DNA of 23,517 nucleotides. Source: Stramenopiles sp. TOSAG23-2 (lineage: Eukaryota > Sar). Each line of letters starts with the position of its first letter. Position 1 is the stretch's first letter. The DNA lies in contig LT649487.1 in the NCBI GenBank assembly GCA_900128395.1, positions 1-23,517 of the forward strand. The letters are read 5' to 3'. Shown piece by piece: positions 7,886 to 17,390 of the stretch. Position numbers and translations under genes: made by a program. The notes beneath the pieces were generated by a model. It saw only the letters and a program-made list of their open reading frames with translations, ran no database searches and was not told where the DNA came from.

Positions 7886-8530
7886 ATTCGCCAGTTTCCC
7901 CTTTCAAGGTTTTCCGCCGCAGACGCAACCCGACTCGCTCGAACCCTACTTTCAACTACCTCCCAGGAATTTTCCCCGTAATTAAGGTTAAATATTAACC
8001 TTAACCACCCCAGGAAAGAAAGATCTTCTTTAAGGATTTGCCGCGAACCTTTAATTCATTTAAGGGTTTTCTGCCGCGCAGGAACTCTCCTCGAACCCTA
8101 CTTTAAACAACAACGGCCCCTTTTTGCAGTGCTGCAAGTTGGACAATCAAATCAAAAAGAAACCACAGATAAGATTATACCAGCTATAGCATTTTGTTGT
8201 GCAATGTTACGTGCCATATAGGAGGAATAGTTCCATCTGCTAACGCATTGGCAATTACATCCTCCACTCCCACCACTCTGTGTCTCCCAGCATGGGTATC
8301 ACCTTGTGGATTACGTCGGAGGTATTGTCGTCTCCTATTGCTTAATTCCCCTGCCACTTGAGCCATGTGGTATTGTAAAGTTACCAAGCTTACCCCATGT
8401 AGGGACTGGCAAGAATTATGTTAAAAACTATTTGAGCATGAAAAAATTAAATTTAATGCAATATCAATATTTAATGCTTTATTATTTAATATCGTTTGAT
8501 CTTTAACCTAATTTCTTTATATCAATATAA
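7886..8530. other. Compositionally distinct block with short repeats and a degenerate open frame
   Basis: This stretch is richer in G and C than the surrounding intergenic DNA. It holds a 15-bp direct repeat CTCGAACCCTACTTT (7938-7952 and 8090-8104), related CCGC-rich strings before each copy, and a perfect 10-bp inverted repeat at 7982-8004. On the - strand 8184-8420 is open, with Arg-rich text such as NRRRQYLRRNPQGDTHAGRH, but it has no ATG before residue M8 of the frame (8366). It could be a fragment of a mobile element gene. I recognise no family, and composition is the only evidence for foreign origin. Confidence 0.4.
7982..8004. repeat. Perfect inverted repeat bounded by TTAA
   Basis: TTAAGGTTAA (7982-7991) is separated by ATA from its exact complement TTAACCTTAA (7995-8004). 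It would form a 10-bp hairpin. Confidence 0.85.
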
Positions 8531-9400
8531 AAAATTGCTCTGTATTGTTGCATAAACACACAAAAACAGGATTCAAAACCTTTTATTGCAGAATTGGTAA
8601 ATTTGACTGATGATTATGATGATTTTCATCATGTTGCAGCAGAAACGAAAACTGTCTCAACAGTATATTTTATAGTTTTTAAACCGGTAGAGTTAATGGC
8701 CGACCACCAACTCACCTAGAGAATGAAATGAGGGAGCAGCAAAAAAATATTGAAAAGAATATTAAAGTAGTCACAAACCATGATGTAGAGGCTGAGAAAA
8801 AAATGAATGAAATATTAGCAGATAAAAATAATATTTTCGTAGGAAAAGCAAAGAAAATTTACAAAAAGAAAGGTAATAAACATTCATATGATTTTTTAAC
8901 CAAAGAACAAAAAAAATACAACAAGCCATGTAATTACTGTATCATTGTGAAAAGATATTTGCATGTTGACAGTGATTCTGATGATGATTGTAGTAGTCGC
9001 AAAAAAAAATCTAACGTTGTTGATGATGCTTGGTGCATTACATCTGAAGAAGATGATGATGATGATAAAGATTTTGGAATCAGCAAAAGATATCTTGAAG
9101 AGTTCAAACTTTTGGAACTGAATATATCAGCAATAAAAAAGGCATTAAACAGTGTATCTAATTTCAGTGTTGGAATGAACGATGAGTTGCCACGTCTTGT
9201 ACGTTCAGGTAATAATATATTTGAACAAACCGTTATCAAGGAGGTAACAAAAATTTTAAATTTACAAATTGAGAGAGGTTGGCAATAATATATCAAATTG
9301 TGAATCTAAAAATGGGATGTTGACAGGGTGTTTTTATGTGCCATCCTGGCCATGGCCAGCAGCGGTAATACATGAACGTAATTTTAGAGTTATATTTTAA
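8531..9400 (+). pseudogene. Decayed or unresolved coding region, unknown family
   Basis: Coding-like text changes frame twice. Frame A (8531-8716, no ATG) contains FIAELVNLTDDYDDFHHVA. Frame B (open from 8683; ATG at 8728, stop 9286-9288) contains NGRPPTHLENEMREQQ and encodes up to 186 residues from the ATG. These residues are Lys/Asp-rich, with a CxxC...H...C cluster near 71-91. Frame A reopens at 9260-9397 with FYVPSWPWPAAVIHERNF, reminiscent of the PWWP-domain core, and then meets TAA at 9398. This fits a frameshifted pseudogene. The alternative is an intact gene of 186 residues at 8728-9288, or a gene with introns I did not resolve. No function is assigned. Confidence 0.4.
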
Positions 9401-9675
9401 GGTTTTACCGTTTTAAGTTACCAAACTGACTATTTAGAGTCGGATAGGAATAATAATATCCGATAATTAATAATTATATAATAATTTCAGTAAGTTTATT
9501 TGATGATTATTTTTAGATGATGAAAATTCCTGACATGTTATTGATTTTTTTAAGATGGCATCATCGCCATCACATCGCCATCATTTAAAACTCTGCCTAA
9601 TAAGTGCCTAAATAATATAATTTCTGTAACAGAAAATAGACCGCTCAATAATTAATTAAAATTTCAAATTCAAAA
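9401..9675. other. AT-rich intergenic region
   Basis: This is the 3' flank of the - strand oxygenase gene. It has a run of GATGGC/GCCATC strings near 9555-9585 that can form small hairpins, and nothing else that I can support. Confidence 0.5.
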
Positions 9676-10935
9676 TCAAGCACGGCATAAAAAACATGGT
9701 GCATCTTCTCCACCATTAAATATTAGTTTAAAACTAGTTCGAGGTTGTTTCTTCTTTGCTTTACCTTTGTAAAATGCTTCCAATGGGGCTGGTAACCAAA
9801 ATTGATACGATTCATCTGCTGATTTGCCAAATCCAAAGCCACATACTTGAGTTCCTTCGTCAGTTATTATTTCACTAATTGGATCACGTTTCACAGTATG
9901 AAATTCTTTCAAAAATGAAGTAAGATTATTATTAACATGTTTATTTACTAATGGTGTGATTTCAGTATTTGGCATAACAGAATTTGGTGGACCTGTATTT
10001 ATCCATATGTTTACAAGAAAAGTTACTCTGACATATTTTTTCTTATCATTACTATTCTTTCCTGGATGAAATCCATCCAATGGATCCCCATTGTCATTTA
10101 CTAATTCCGCTGGAACTCCATGTAAATAATGCCCTTTAAATGCCATATGTTTCCCAATTTTAGGAAAGGATACATAGCCTTCCTTTATTTGAAGATCGTC
10201 ATCAATATCTTCAGTATCATTTCTATTTTTTTTAGCCAAGCTTTTTGGAAATCGATCTTCCACCTCAAATGGTGAAAGTGGAACAGCAACAGTAGGTGCA
10301 CCTTTATCGCATAGATAGGATACAGTTGAAAGCCAAGGTAATTTATTTCGCCTTGTCACTAAAGATGATTTATTTTTATTATTATTATCATCATCATCAT
10401 CATTTTCATAATTTTCATCCCAGTGAAAGCCTAACGAAGTGCCTTTTGATTCCTCTGGACCTCTAACTTGTACCCACCATTCAACACCACTTTTTGTATG
10501 ATCAATTTTTAATTTTTTTACATTGCCAATGTTTAAAGCTGATGATTTTTTCTTTTTCTTTTTCTTTTTTTTCTTTTTATTGTTATCAATTAATATTTTA
10601 CCCTCATATTTATCAACATCATTACCATCTATCATAACGTAATCTTTACCATTTGTATGGAATTTAAATAATTCAGATGCAATAGCTTCGAGGGTACAAG
10701 TTGGTGGAGAAACGTCATCACTACTACGCCAATAACTCTTTTGCATTGATTGCATATTTCTAGCCTCTTGTATTAATTTTTCAAGATATGGTACATTATT
10801 TTTTACATCAAGTAAATCGTCATATGCGATAAAACTTGGTGGAACTTCTGGTGCAACAAATACTGGTTTCAATTGCGTTCCTTCAGCGTTTGCATCATTG
10901 TTATTTACTATATCGCTTGTTATTATAGCAGCCAT
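9676..10935 (-). CDS. 2-oxoglutarate/Fe(II) oxygenase-like protein
   Basis: The 419-residue product has the elements of a 2OG-Fe(II) dioxygenase. The HxD iron ligands are in GFHWDEN (H171, D173), followed by a PWLSTVSYLCDKGAPTVAVP strand region (200-219). The distal histidine is in GHYLHGVP (H272), and an arginine that could bind 2-oxoglutarate is in RVTFLVNIWIN (R303). The GFHWD/STV-YL/GAPT layout resembles uncharacterised eukaryotic oxygenase-like proteins. Low-complexity insertions interrupt it: 11 lysines at 120-130, an Asp/Asn run at 177-189 just after the HxD, and an acidic loop near 238-250. The start is the first ATG, followed by MAAII. No signal peptide is seen, so it is probably cytosolic or nuclear. 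The substrate is unknown, and ligand assignments are from motif reading only. Confidence 0.7.
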   Translation of the reverse strand: MAAIITSDIVNNNDANAEGTQLKPVFVAPEVPPSFIAYDDLLDVKNNVPYLEKLIQEARNMQSMQKSYWRSSDDVSPPTCTLEAIASELFKFHTNGKDYVMIDGNDVDKYEGKILIDNNKKKKKKKKKKKSSALNIGNVKKLKIDHTKSGVEWWVQVRGPEESKGTSLGFHWDENYENDDDDDNNNKNKSSLVTRRNKLPWLSTVSYLCDKGAPTVAVPLSPFEVEDRFPKSLAKKNRNDTEDIDDDLQIKEGYVSFPKIGKHMAFKGHYLHGVPAELVNDNGDPLDGFHPGKNSNDKKKYVRVTFLVNIWINTGPPNSVMPNTEITPLVNKHVNNNLTSFLKEFHTVKRDPISEIITDEGTQVCGFGFGKSADESYQFWLPAPLEAFYKGKAKKKQPRTSFKLIFNGGEDAPCFLCRA

Positions 10936-11549
10936 TTTCGTGTTTTATTTTTCTTTCAATTCCGCTTATTTGTTTTATATTTATCTTTTATATTTATTTT
11001 GGACATAATCCAGGTAATCGAATGAATAATATGTTTTTTTTTGTGCAATCAATAATAATAAAAAAATACACCATAATAAAAATAATAAGTATATATATAA
11101 TAATTGTGGTATTCTATAATATAATATATCATCTTTTTTATACAGCCTATACCAAGTCCTGGAAGTAATGTATATAAATAGCTATCTGGCTATACTAGAA
11201 AAAAAAAAAATGCACCAAAAAAAATCCCTTGCACCATTCTCGATATAATAAAAAATATATTTAACTAAAACTAAACAATTTTATACGAAAATATATAATA
11301 TTAATTTAATACGACGACGCTCGTATATATAAATTTTATTGTGGTTAAAATGTAAAGTTATAATTATTAATTTTACTACACTTCTCGTGTTATTAAGTAA
11401 TATATGCTCAATACTCAATCGCAAGAATAATATTCTAATCCTACTATAGTAAAGCTCTAATGCACCTCTGCAAACTAATACTTCACAAGCACGAGTGTAA
11501 TATATTATAATATATAGCGTTTTCTTTGTTTTATTTTTGTGACATTTTT
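10936..11549. other. AT-rich intergenic region
   Basis: These 614 bases upstream of the oxygenase gene and downstream of the MORN gene (both -) contain AT-rich text, A-runs near 11200-11212, a TATAAATA string near 11171, and short AATAAT repeats. I found no ORF or RNA gene of substance. Confidence 0.5.
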
Positions 11550-13832
11550 TTACAAATCATCAATATCATCTTCACTTCGATCACTTATGGCACTTATATC
11601 ATTAACATTTTGTACTTCTTCGTTGCCATCTTCCATATTTGTATTATTTAAAGATGAGTCGATACTTAAATGGTCAAATGATTCTAAACTCGCATCAGGA
11701 TCATCATTGTTATTACTGCTGTTGCTGCCTAATTTTCTTAATACATGGACACGGCCAACAAGACCTGAACCATTTAATGAAGTCGATGAACGGTCATTTA
11801 AAGTACGTTTTGTAGCTCGTTTACGTGCAGATACGTTATTGCGATTAGTTGCACCATTATTGTTAGTTGTATCAGTGCCAATTTTCCCGTTATTACTACT
11901 TGCAATACTAACATTATTGTCAACAACAACGCGATAATAATCTTCATCATCATCATCATCATCATCACTTTTCTCTAAATCCTCATCAAAACATTGTTGA
12001 TCATCAATTTCAATATCAACAACGTCAAGATCGTCGTCTCCAAATGTGCTATCATCTGCAGCAACCTTGCGATTTTCTTCGTTTTCCCTTCTGTTGTTGT
12101 TATTGTTATTATTATTATTATTATTAATACCTGATCTCACTTCTGCTTTTATTACCGATTTTATTGATGGATATCCACCGCTAACATTTGATGGCGCTTC
12201 AGTATGCTCCTCTTTCTCGTTTCCAACAGCAATATCTAATGAACGTTTAGCTTTGTTCAAATACATTAATGATAATTCCTGTAGCTCCTCGTAGTTGGTC
12301 TTCTTCGTAATTGTATTATTGCATATATTCGCTTCCCCTGTGTGTGATAAAATGGTACTATCTTTATTTTCCTTATTATCGCGTGTCTTCATGGCTTCAT
12401 CTATTTCTAGTTCCTCAGGTGTTTTTTCACGGCGCTCTTGTCGTCGGCCCTGATCCCAAACTTCATGAAATGTCGCTTGTAATAATATGCTTACATACGT
12501 ACCCTCGCCATGCTTGTTGCCAAATGCCCATGTACCTGTATAAGTATCGCCACTTCTATAAATGTATACACCTTTCCCGCATTGCTCACCAGTAAGCCAC
12601 ATCCCCTCGTACCTATCGCCATTTGCCCATTGGTATGTTCCAAACCCTTCCCTTTTATCATTTACATACATTCCCTCATGTCGATCTCCATTACGAAAGT
12701 ATTTAATACCCCAGCCATGTGCACGATCATCTTTCCACTCCCCATCGTAACAATCGCCACCATTCATAATCTTAATACCAATGCCAGACATTTTCCCATC
12801 TTCCCATTGCCCTTCGAATCGATCTCCATTTTGCCAAATATAAACGCCATACCCACATCTTCTGTCTTTCTTATATTCACCTTCATGACGATCACCACAA
12901 CTAAATTTCTTAATGCCGAGTCCATCTGCTTTATCATTTTCCCAATCGCCTATATAAACGTCACCATTCGCCATTTGTTTCCTACCACGGCCGTTCATTT
13001 TTCCATTGATCCAGCAACCCTCAAATTTGTCACCGTTTGGCCACAAATATTTTCCAGGGCCACACCTTTTATCATTTGCGTAATGTCCTTCATGAATATC
13101 ACCACATTGAAAACGTTTTATACCATGCCCATGTGCTTTGTCATCTTTCCATTCACCGTTATAAACATCACCACTTGCTAATTTTTTTACACCCATTCCA
13201 TTCATTTTTCCATCTTTCCATTTCCCTTGGTACACATCACCACGAGACCAAATAAACGTGCCTTCGCCTTGCATGATTCCACGATTCCAGTTGCCAATGT
13301 ATTTGTCCCCATTTGCCCATATGTACATACCCCAACCATGTCGTTTATCTCTTTCATAGTATCCTTCATGCACATCGCCCGTTTTTTTAAATGTTTTTTT
13401 ACCATAACCATGTGCCCTGTCTTCTTTCCATCCGCCAGTATAATGATTGCCATTCTTATCAATGTAAACACCTTGGCCATCTCGCTTGCCGTTTATAAAA
13501 TACCCAGAATAGGTGCCTTTCCCTTGATATTTTTTTTTATGATAAACCATTGGTTGAAACTCATCATTGGTATTATTATCGCCAAGTTGTAACTGCTGTT
13601 GTGGCGGTTGTACAATTAGATTATGATTGTTATTATTATCATTCGCGTGGTGAAATAAATCATCTCCGGCATCATCAGTAACCATAAAATTATTGTTACG
13701 AATACCATTTTGATGACCAGGATCTGCAAATTCTCGAGTTAAAGTACTTCCTTCTTCTTCTTCATTGTCACTACCATCAAACTGTTGTATAATATGTTCA
13801 TGTACTTCTTGCTGCGTATGGGAAGGATTCAT
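11550..13832 (-). CDS. MORN-repeat protein with 15 tandem units
   Basis: The 760-residue product has an acidic, Gln/Asn-rich N-terminus (about 1-100). About fifteen 23-residue MORN repeats follow (about 108-452) with the usual YxGxWxxxxxxGxGxxxxxxGDx pattern. A low-complexity C-terminus carries Asn and Asp runs. MORN proteins act as membrane- or cytoskeleton-associated scaffolds; no enzymatic domain is attached here. Units fall into a higher-order period of three: HEGxY units 3, 7, 10 and 13; GKMNG-type units 5, 8 and 11; DDKAHG-type units 2, 6, 9 and 12. Unit 15 is degenerate (EGTYVSILLQA). The arrangement resembles plant and protist MORN scaffolds rather than PIP5 kinases, whose kinase domain is absent. 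The start is the first ATG, and no intron is needed. Confidence 0.9.
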   Translation of the reverse strand: MNPSHTQQEVHEHIIQQFDGSDNEEEEGSTLTREFADPGHQNGIRNNNFMVTDDAGDDLFHHANDNNNNHNLIVQPPQQQLQLGDNNTNDEFQPMVYHKKKYQGKGTYSGYFINGKRDGQGVYIDKNGNHYTGGWKEDRAHGYGKKTFKKTGDVHEGYYERDKRHGWGMYIWANGDKYIGNWNRGIMQGEGTFIWSRGDVYQGKWKDGKMNGMGVKKLASGDVYNGEWKDDKAHGHGIKRFQCGDIHEGHYANDKRCGPGKYLWPNGDKFEGCWINGKMNGRGRKQMANGDVYIGDWENDKADGLGIKKFSCGDRHEGEYKKDRRCGYGVYIWQNGDRFEGQWEDGKMSGIGIKIMNGGDCYDGEWKDDRAHGWGIKYFRNGDRHEGMYVNDKREGFGTYQWANGDRYEGMWLTGEQCGKGVYIYRSGDTYTGTWAFGNKHGEGTYVSILLQATFHEVWDQGRRQERREKTPEELEIDEAMKTRDNKENKDSTILSHTGEANICNNTITKKTNYEELQELSLMYLNKAKRSLDIAVGNEKEEHTEAPSNVSGGYPSIKSVIKAEVRSGINNNNNNNNNNNRRENEENRKVAADDSTFGDDDLDVVDIEIDDQQCFDEDLEKSDDDDDDDEDYYRVVVDNNVSIASSNNGKIGTDTTNNNGATNRNNVSARKRATKRTLNDRSSTSLNGSGLVGRVHVLRKLGSNSSNNNDDPDASLESFDHLSIDSSLNNTNMEDGNEEVQNVNDISAISDRSEDDIDDL
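12477..13511 (-). repeat. MORN repeat array with 69-residue (207-bp) super-units
   Basis: Fifteen 69-bp units encode the MORN motifs. Groups 6-7-8, 9-10-11 and 12-13-14 share the order DDKAHG-type, HEG-type, then W-x4-G-type unit. This implies growth by duplication of three-unit blocks after the single unit had amplified. Confidence 0.8.
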
Positions 13833-14236
13833 GATGTTATTTAGTGTAATAATACAAATTATTATTATTGTTGTTTACAGAAAAAATAAAAAAATTGTAT
13901 ACGTGTTGTAGAAAAACGTTTGTGCATACGTGTATATATATGTATATAAATAGAGAGAAAGAAATAAAAGATAAGTAAATGAAGAAATAGTTACTCTTTT
14001 CTATTGAATATGTTTTCTATATATGTGATTTAACAAATTATATTCTACTATTATTTTTAGTTGTATAAAATAATTATTATGATGTATGTACATATGATAC
14101 TACCATAGTTAATAGTATAATAATAACGATAAATAATAGTAGTAGTGCAAATAATATTAGTGACGATTTCAAGATTTTTGTCGTTATTGTTGTGTGATTG
14201 AAATTGCAGATAGAGCTATGTCCATCCTGTGTCATG
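13833..14236. other. AT-rich intergenic region lacking the missing pyrophosphatase C-terminus
   Basis: About 400 bases separate the truncated pyrophosphatase from the MORN gene start. They are AT-rich with AATAAT-type repeats and a TATATATGTATATAAAT string. They do not encode the missing pyrophosphatase segment in any frame I read. Confidence 0.6.
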
Positions 14237-14298
14237 TTTTTTTTCTTAAGGTGCTTGCCCTATAAGGCTTGCTGGGCTTAGGCTGCCACCAAAAAAAA
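14237..14298. repeat. GC-rich imperfect hairpin flanked by T8 and A8 at the pyrophosphatase 3' end
   Basis: A GC-rich 41-base segment (14250-14290) begins GGTGCTTGCCCTA and ends TTAGGCTGCCACC. Its ends pair as GGTG/CACC and GCC/GGC around mismatches. T8 (14237-14244) and A8 (14291-14298) flank it and can extend the pairing. Its composition stands out, and it supplies the last codons and stop of the shortened gene. It may be an insertion scar or transposon end, or a 3' processing structure. Confidence 0.6.
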
Positions 14299-16315
14299 CA
14301 AAAATATAAAAAACGTTACCCCTCTTATTATACTGCACGAAAAAAATAGATATTATATCTACTGTATGGAAATCTTGTCCACTATATTGAGAGAACTCGT
14401 CCATAAATGCACCAAATAATAGGAAACATGCCAATGCAGCTGAACCAATCGAATATCCTTTCGTCATGGCTTTTGTTACGTTACCAGCAGCATCTAAACG
14501 ATCTGTCGTGTCCCTGACACTTTCTGGCTGTTGGCTCATTTCTGCAATACCACCAGCATTATCAGCGATTGGGCCGTAATTATTCATCGATAAGACATAA
14601 CCAGCTGTACTTAACATGCCCATGGTGGCAACAGCAGTACCAAACAACCCAGAATTTCGACCATCACCCAATCCAGTGCTTTTACCCAACATATATGCAG
14701 TAATCACAGCAACTGACACTGTTAATACAGGTATTACAGTACTTTTCATTCCCCACGCTGTGCCTACAATGATATTGGTTCCATGCCCACTAACACTTGC
14801 CTTTGCAATTGCACGTACAGGCCAATGCTCATAATCAGTGTAATATTTAGAGGAGTATGCAAATATCAATGCAGTAACCATACCAACCGCACCGCACATG
14901 GTGTAAGAAATCCAAGCACTTGGCGCTTTCTCGGTATATAACAACCAACGAGTGCAAATTGCAAATCCGATAAGGCCTAAGAGATTTGCTACGATAAAAC
15001 CACGATACAATGGTTTCATGGGATCTGAGCCGGATTGCTCTGCTGCTCTTCTAGTTACGGTTACGATACCAACTGTAGAAACGATAATGTTCAATCCATG
15101 TATGACTACAGGGAAGAAAATAAATCGTGATGCATTCTCAATATCACACTCATGTGCCAATACACCACCCAATATCATAGCACCAATAATTTCAGCAGAG
15201 ACACTTTCAAACACATCAGCGCTACTACCTACACAATCACCAACCATGTCACCTACTAAATCAGCTATCACAGCTGGATTCCGTGGATCGTCTTCTGGTA
15301 AATTTTGTTCAACTTTACCGACCAAATCAGCACCAACATCAGCTGCTTTCGTATAAATACCACCACCCAGTTGCATGAACATGGCAACGAATGAACCGCC
15401 GAAGCCATATCCTGTTAACAACAATGGCATATCAGCATTTGATAATCTTCCACCACTGCCATATAAGAAATAGATCGTAATGTATAGTATGGATATACCT
15501 CCGATACACATGGCAATTGCTAACACTGCACTAAATGCACCACCACGGAAGCATAATACCAACGCCTCGCCATAGGAACGACAGGCAGCACTTGTTACAC
15601 GTACATTAGCTTGTGCACTTACAATCATAGTAATATAACCACAAGCACCGGAACATGCAGCACCTATGAAAAATGTAATAGCAGCAAGCATTCCAAGCGT
15701 AAACCCACCCATCTTCTCCACAGCAGTTGGCTCAGCACTGGTAGGTCTCAAATAATAACTTAAAAATATTACGACAGCAACAAATATACTTAATTTGAAA
15801 ATTGCACCATATTGCACTTGCAAAAAACCTTCAGCTCCTTGTCGTATCGGATCACTAATAGCTCTCATTTCATGGGTCCCGTCATCTTTGCTTAAAATAT
15901 CCATGCATATCCAATATGCAAATACCAACCCATACATACATGCACTTAACACAAATATAACATGTGAAATGTCTGAGAATAATATCATACCAACAGCACA
16001 GAAAGCTAATATTGCCAAATAATATGGCATTGGATTAATCGGCTTTCTCGCATATGCACTAACAGCGTTTCCACCACCTCTATTATCATATACGTTGCTA
16101 CTTGGTGTAGCATGGCCACCTTCCATGGACATCATATTTTGAGGTGTATTATATTGTTGTTGACCATTATTAAATTGTTGCTGTTGTTGTTGTTGCGATG
16201 ATCGCGGCCGTAATCCTGAATTCCCATAATTTCCACCAGCATTTGAAGCATTTGTTTGTGGTGTTCCAAATCCAGGTTGTCTCATAGGATTTGTTGGTGT
16301 ACCAGATGGAAGCAT
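14246..16315 (-). CDS. H+-translocating pyrophosphatase, K+-independent type, C-terminally truncated
   Basis: The 689-residue frame encodes a membrane pyrophosphatase that couples PPi hydrolysis to proton pumping at vacuolar or Golgi-type membranes. A Gln-rich leader (1-95) precedes multiple membrane spans. The substrate site is [20 protein letters not shown] (317-336), then [20 protein letters not shown] (342-361) and SSADVFES. The segment [18 protein letters not shown] (611-628) has the Lys and Thr (K615, T618) that mark K+-independent enzymes. Family resemblance stops near residue 654 (about 14354). A 35-residue unrelated tail follows, including the GC-rich hairpin. The conserved final membrane region and the GDTxGDPxKDTxGPS motif are missing. 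It may be a pseudogene, a gene split by an insertion or large intron, or an assembly error. Confidence 0.88.
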   Translation of the reverse strand: MLPSGTPTNPMRQPGFGTPQTNASNAGGNYGNSGLRPRSSQQQQQQQFNNGQQQYNTPQNMMSMEGGHATPSSNVYDNRGGGNAVSAYARKPINPMPYYLAILAFCAVGMILFSDISHVIFVLSACMYGLVFAYWICMDILSKDDGTHEMRAISDPIRQGAEGFLQVQYGAIFKLSIFVAVVIFLSYYLRPTSAEPTAVEKMGGFTLGMLAAITFFIGAACSGACGYITMIVSAQANVRVTSAACRSYGEALVLCFRGGAFSAVLAIAMCIGGISILYITIYFLYGSGGRLSNADMPLLLTGYGFGGSFVAMFMQLGGGIYTKAADVGADLVGKVEQNLPEDDPRNPAVIADLVGDMVGDCVGSSADVFESVSAEIIGAMILGGVLAHECDIENASRFIFFPVVIHGLNIIVSTVGIVTVTRRAAEQSGSDPMKPLYRGFIVANLLGLIGFAICTRWLLYTEKAPSAWISYTMCGAVGMVTALIFAYSSKYYTDYEHWPVRAIAKASVSGHGTNIIVGTAWGMKSTVIPVLTVSVAVITAYMLGKSTGLGDGRNSGLFGTAVATMGMLSTAGYVLSMNNYGPIADNAGGIAEMSQQPESVRDTTDRLDAAGNVTKAMTKGYSIGSAALACFLLFGAFMDEFSQYSGQDFHTVDIISIFFVQYNKRGNVFYIFVFFGGSLSPASLIGQAP

Positions 16316-16750
16316 TGTAAAACTTCCTATTTTTTGTCTTCCGTCAAAATGCTACTAATAAACGTAAATGATATAACTGAAATAAGAATAAATTCCACTC
16401 CGTCTTCCGTATTGTGTATTAATTACTTTGATAATATCTAGACTATGATATAAATATAAAACGTTGGATAGTGTAGTAATTAAAAATAATAGAATTTCTA
16501 TTGAATTCTATTTTTTTAACTGTAGCTATCAATTCATTTTATAGCAGTACTACCAGTAAATAGTAAATTCTTATTGTGATGAAATGATCATGTGCTTGTG
16601 TCGTTAAAAAAGAATAATATTTGGGAGGAGGACTATAATAATGTTTCGACCTGTGTTGTAAATACTCAATTAAACGACATAAATAATATGGGCCACGGAC
16701 TTTTTCAAAATCAAAAAGAATTACCAGGTGCCCAGAATTGTTATTGTATG
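16316..16750. other. Upstream region of the pyrophosphatase gene
   Basis: This region ends at the TTAA target duplication of the inserted element. It is AT-rich and presumably holds the pyrophosphatase promoter. Small open frames here run into the element and are not credible genes. Confidence 0.5.
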
Positions 16751-16754
16751 TTAA

Positions 16755-16775
16755 CCTTCTCGTCGGGGGACTTTT
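16755..16775 (+). repeat. Left terminal inverted repeat
   Basis: The 21 bases are the exact reverse complement of 17421-17441. The TTAA target copy is at 16751-16754. Confidence 0.95.
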
Positions 16776-16777
16776 AG

Positions 16778-16799
16778 AAGCGGTCATATATGACCGCTT
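16778..16799. repeat. 22-bp perfect palindrome, copy 1
   Basis: AAGCGGTCATA is followed immediately by its exact complement TATGACCGCTT, two bases inside the left terminal repeat. Confidence 0.95.
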
Positions 16800-16917
16800 T
16801 CCGGAAAAAATAATTATTTTAATGCTATGATTATACTATAAATTAATATAATGTAATACTATTAAATTTATATCACATAAAAAAAATATGTAAAAAATTA
16901 ATTATTTCCGATTTTTA

Positions 16918-16953
16918 CTTCCCTATATACAGCCAATACTTAGTATAGGGAAG
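16918..16953. repeat. Hairpin inside the element
   Basis: CTTCCCTATA (16918-16927) pairs with TATAGGGAAG (16944-16953) across a 16-base loop. It occurs once, in the left half of the element. Confidence 0.8.
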
Positions 16954-17081
16954 CGTACTTGTTAGTGTTATTTTCATATTGAAAATTCCCCCCCCGGCTG
17001 TACTTGTGATACTTAATTAGAGAACCACAACCATGAACCAATCTTACATTTTCCAAACACATGCCCTGTTTGATCAATTTA

Positions 17082-17105
17082 GAAGCGGTCATATATGACC
17101 GCTTC
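17082..17105. repeat. Palindrome, copy 2, at the element midpoint
   Basis: This is the same palindrome extended to 24 bp by one G/C pair. Its centre (about 17093) lies within five bases of the midpoint of the element (17098). Confidence 0.95.
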
Positions 17106-17390
17106 CACTTTAAGCGCTCTCTATTGATATTGTTGGAAATGTTATTTGTTTATTCTTATGTTTATTACATGTTTTATCCAATCCTTAACGTTTTGTTGTA
17201 ATTGAATATTCTTGAAGTTGTTTTTTTTCATTTTAATCTGTGCAAATTGATTAGACTACATAAAAAATCCCCTATCAAAACTGTCTCTTTTCTTTGCCGA
17301 AATTAAAATAGACTAATGTTTTCCATTTACACTAATAGAATGGGAATAGCAAGCAGCGATAAAAATACTATACGAAAAATGTCGGAAATT

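Noticed and set aside
7033-7998. Several long overlapping open frames on both strands (up to 284 residues, Phe/Leu/Ser/Cys-rich or Arg/Lys/Glu-rich)
   Set aside because: All stop codons and their complements contain A on the + strand, which is nearly absent here, so every frame is open by composition alone. The frames overlap the tRNA and have no domain-like sequence.
8184-8387. - strand Arg-rich frame as a complete gene
   Set aside because: It begins at TTG, which is not a normal eukaryotic start, and from the first ATG (8366) only 60 residues remain. It is kept only as a possible fragment in a composition island.
8687-8719. A 33-base GT-AG mini-intron to join the first two frames of the decayed coding region
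   Set aside because: Removing it does not change the frame, and the next codons reach a stop. It also lacks a branch sequence like the intron at 22593.
12046-13592. Multiple + strand frames of 60-220 residues opposite the MORN gene
   Set aside because: They are antisense shadows of the repeated MORN coding sequence. Their apparent internal repeats come from the MORN units.
14616-16022. + strand frames opposite the pyrophosphatase
   Set aside because: These are shadows of a long conserved membrane protein and have no independent support.
16539-16787. Small frames on both strands crossing the left end of the transposon
   Set aside because: They run through the terminal inverted repeat and palindrome, lack protein-like composition and match no family I recognise.
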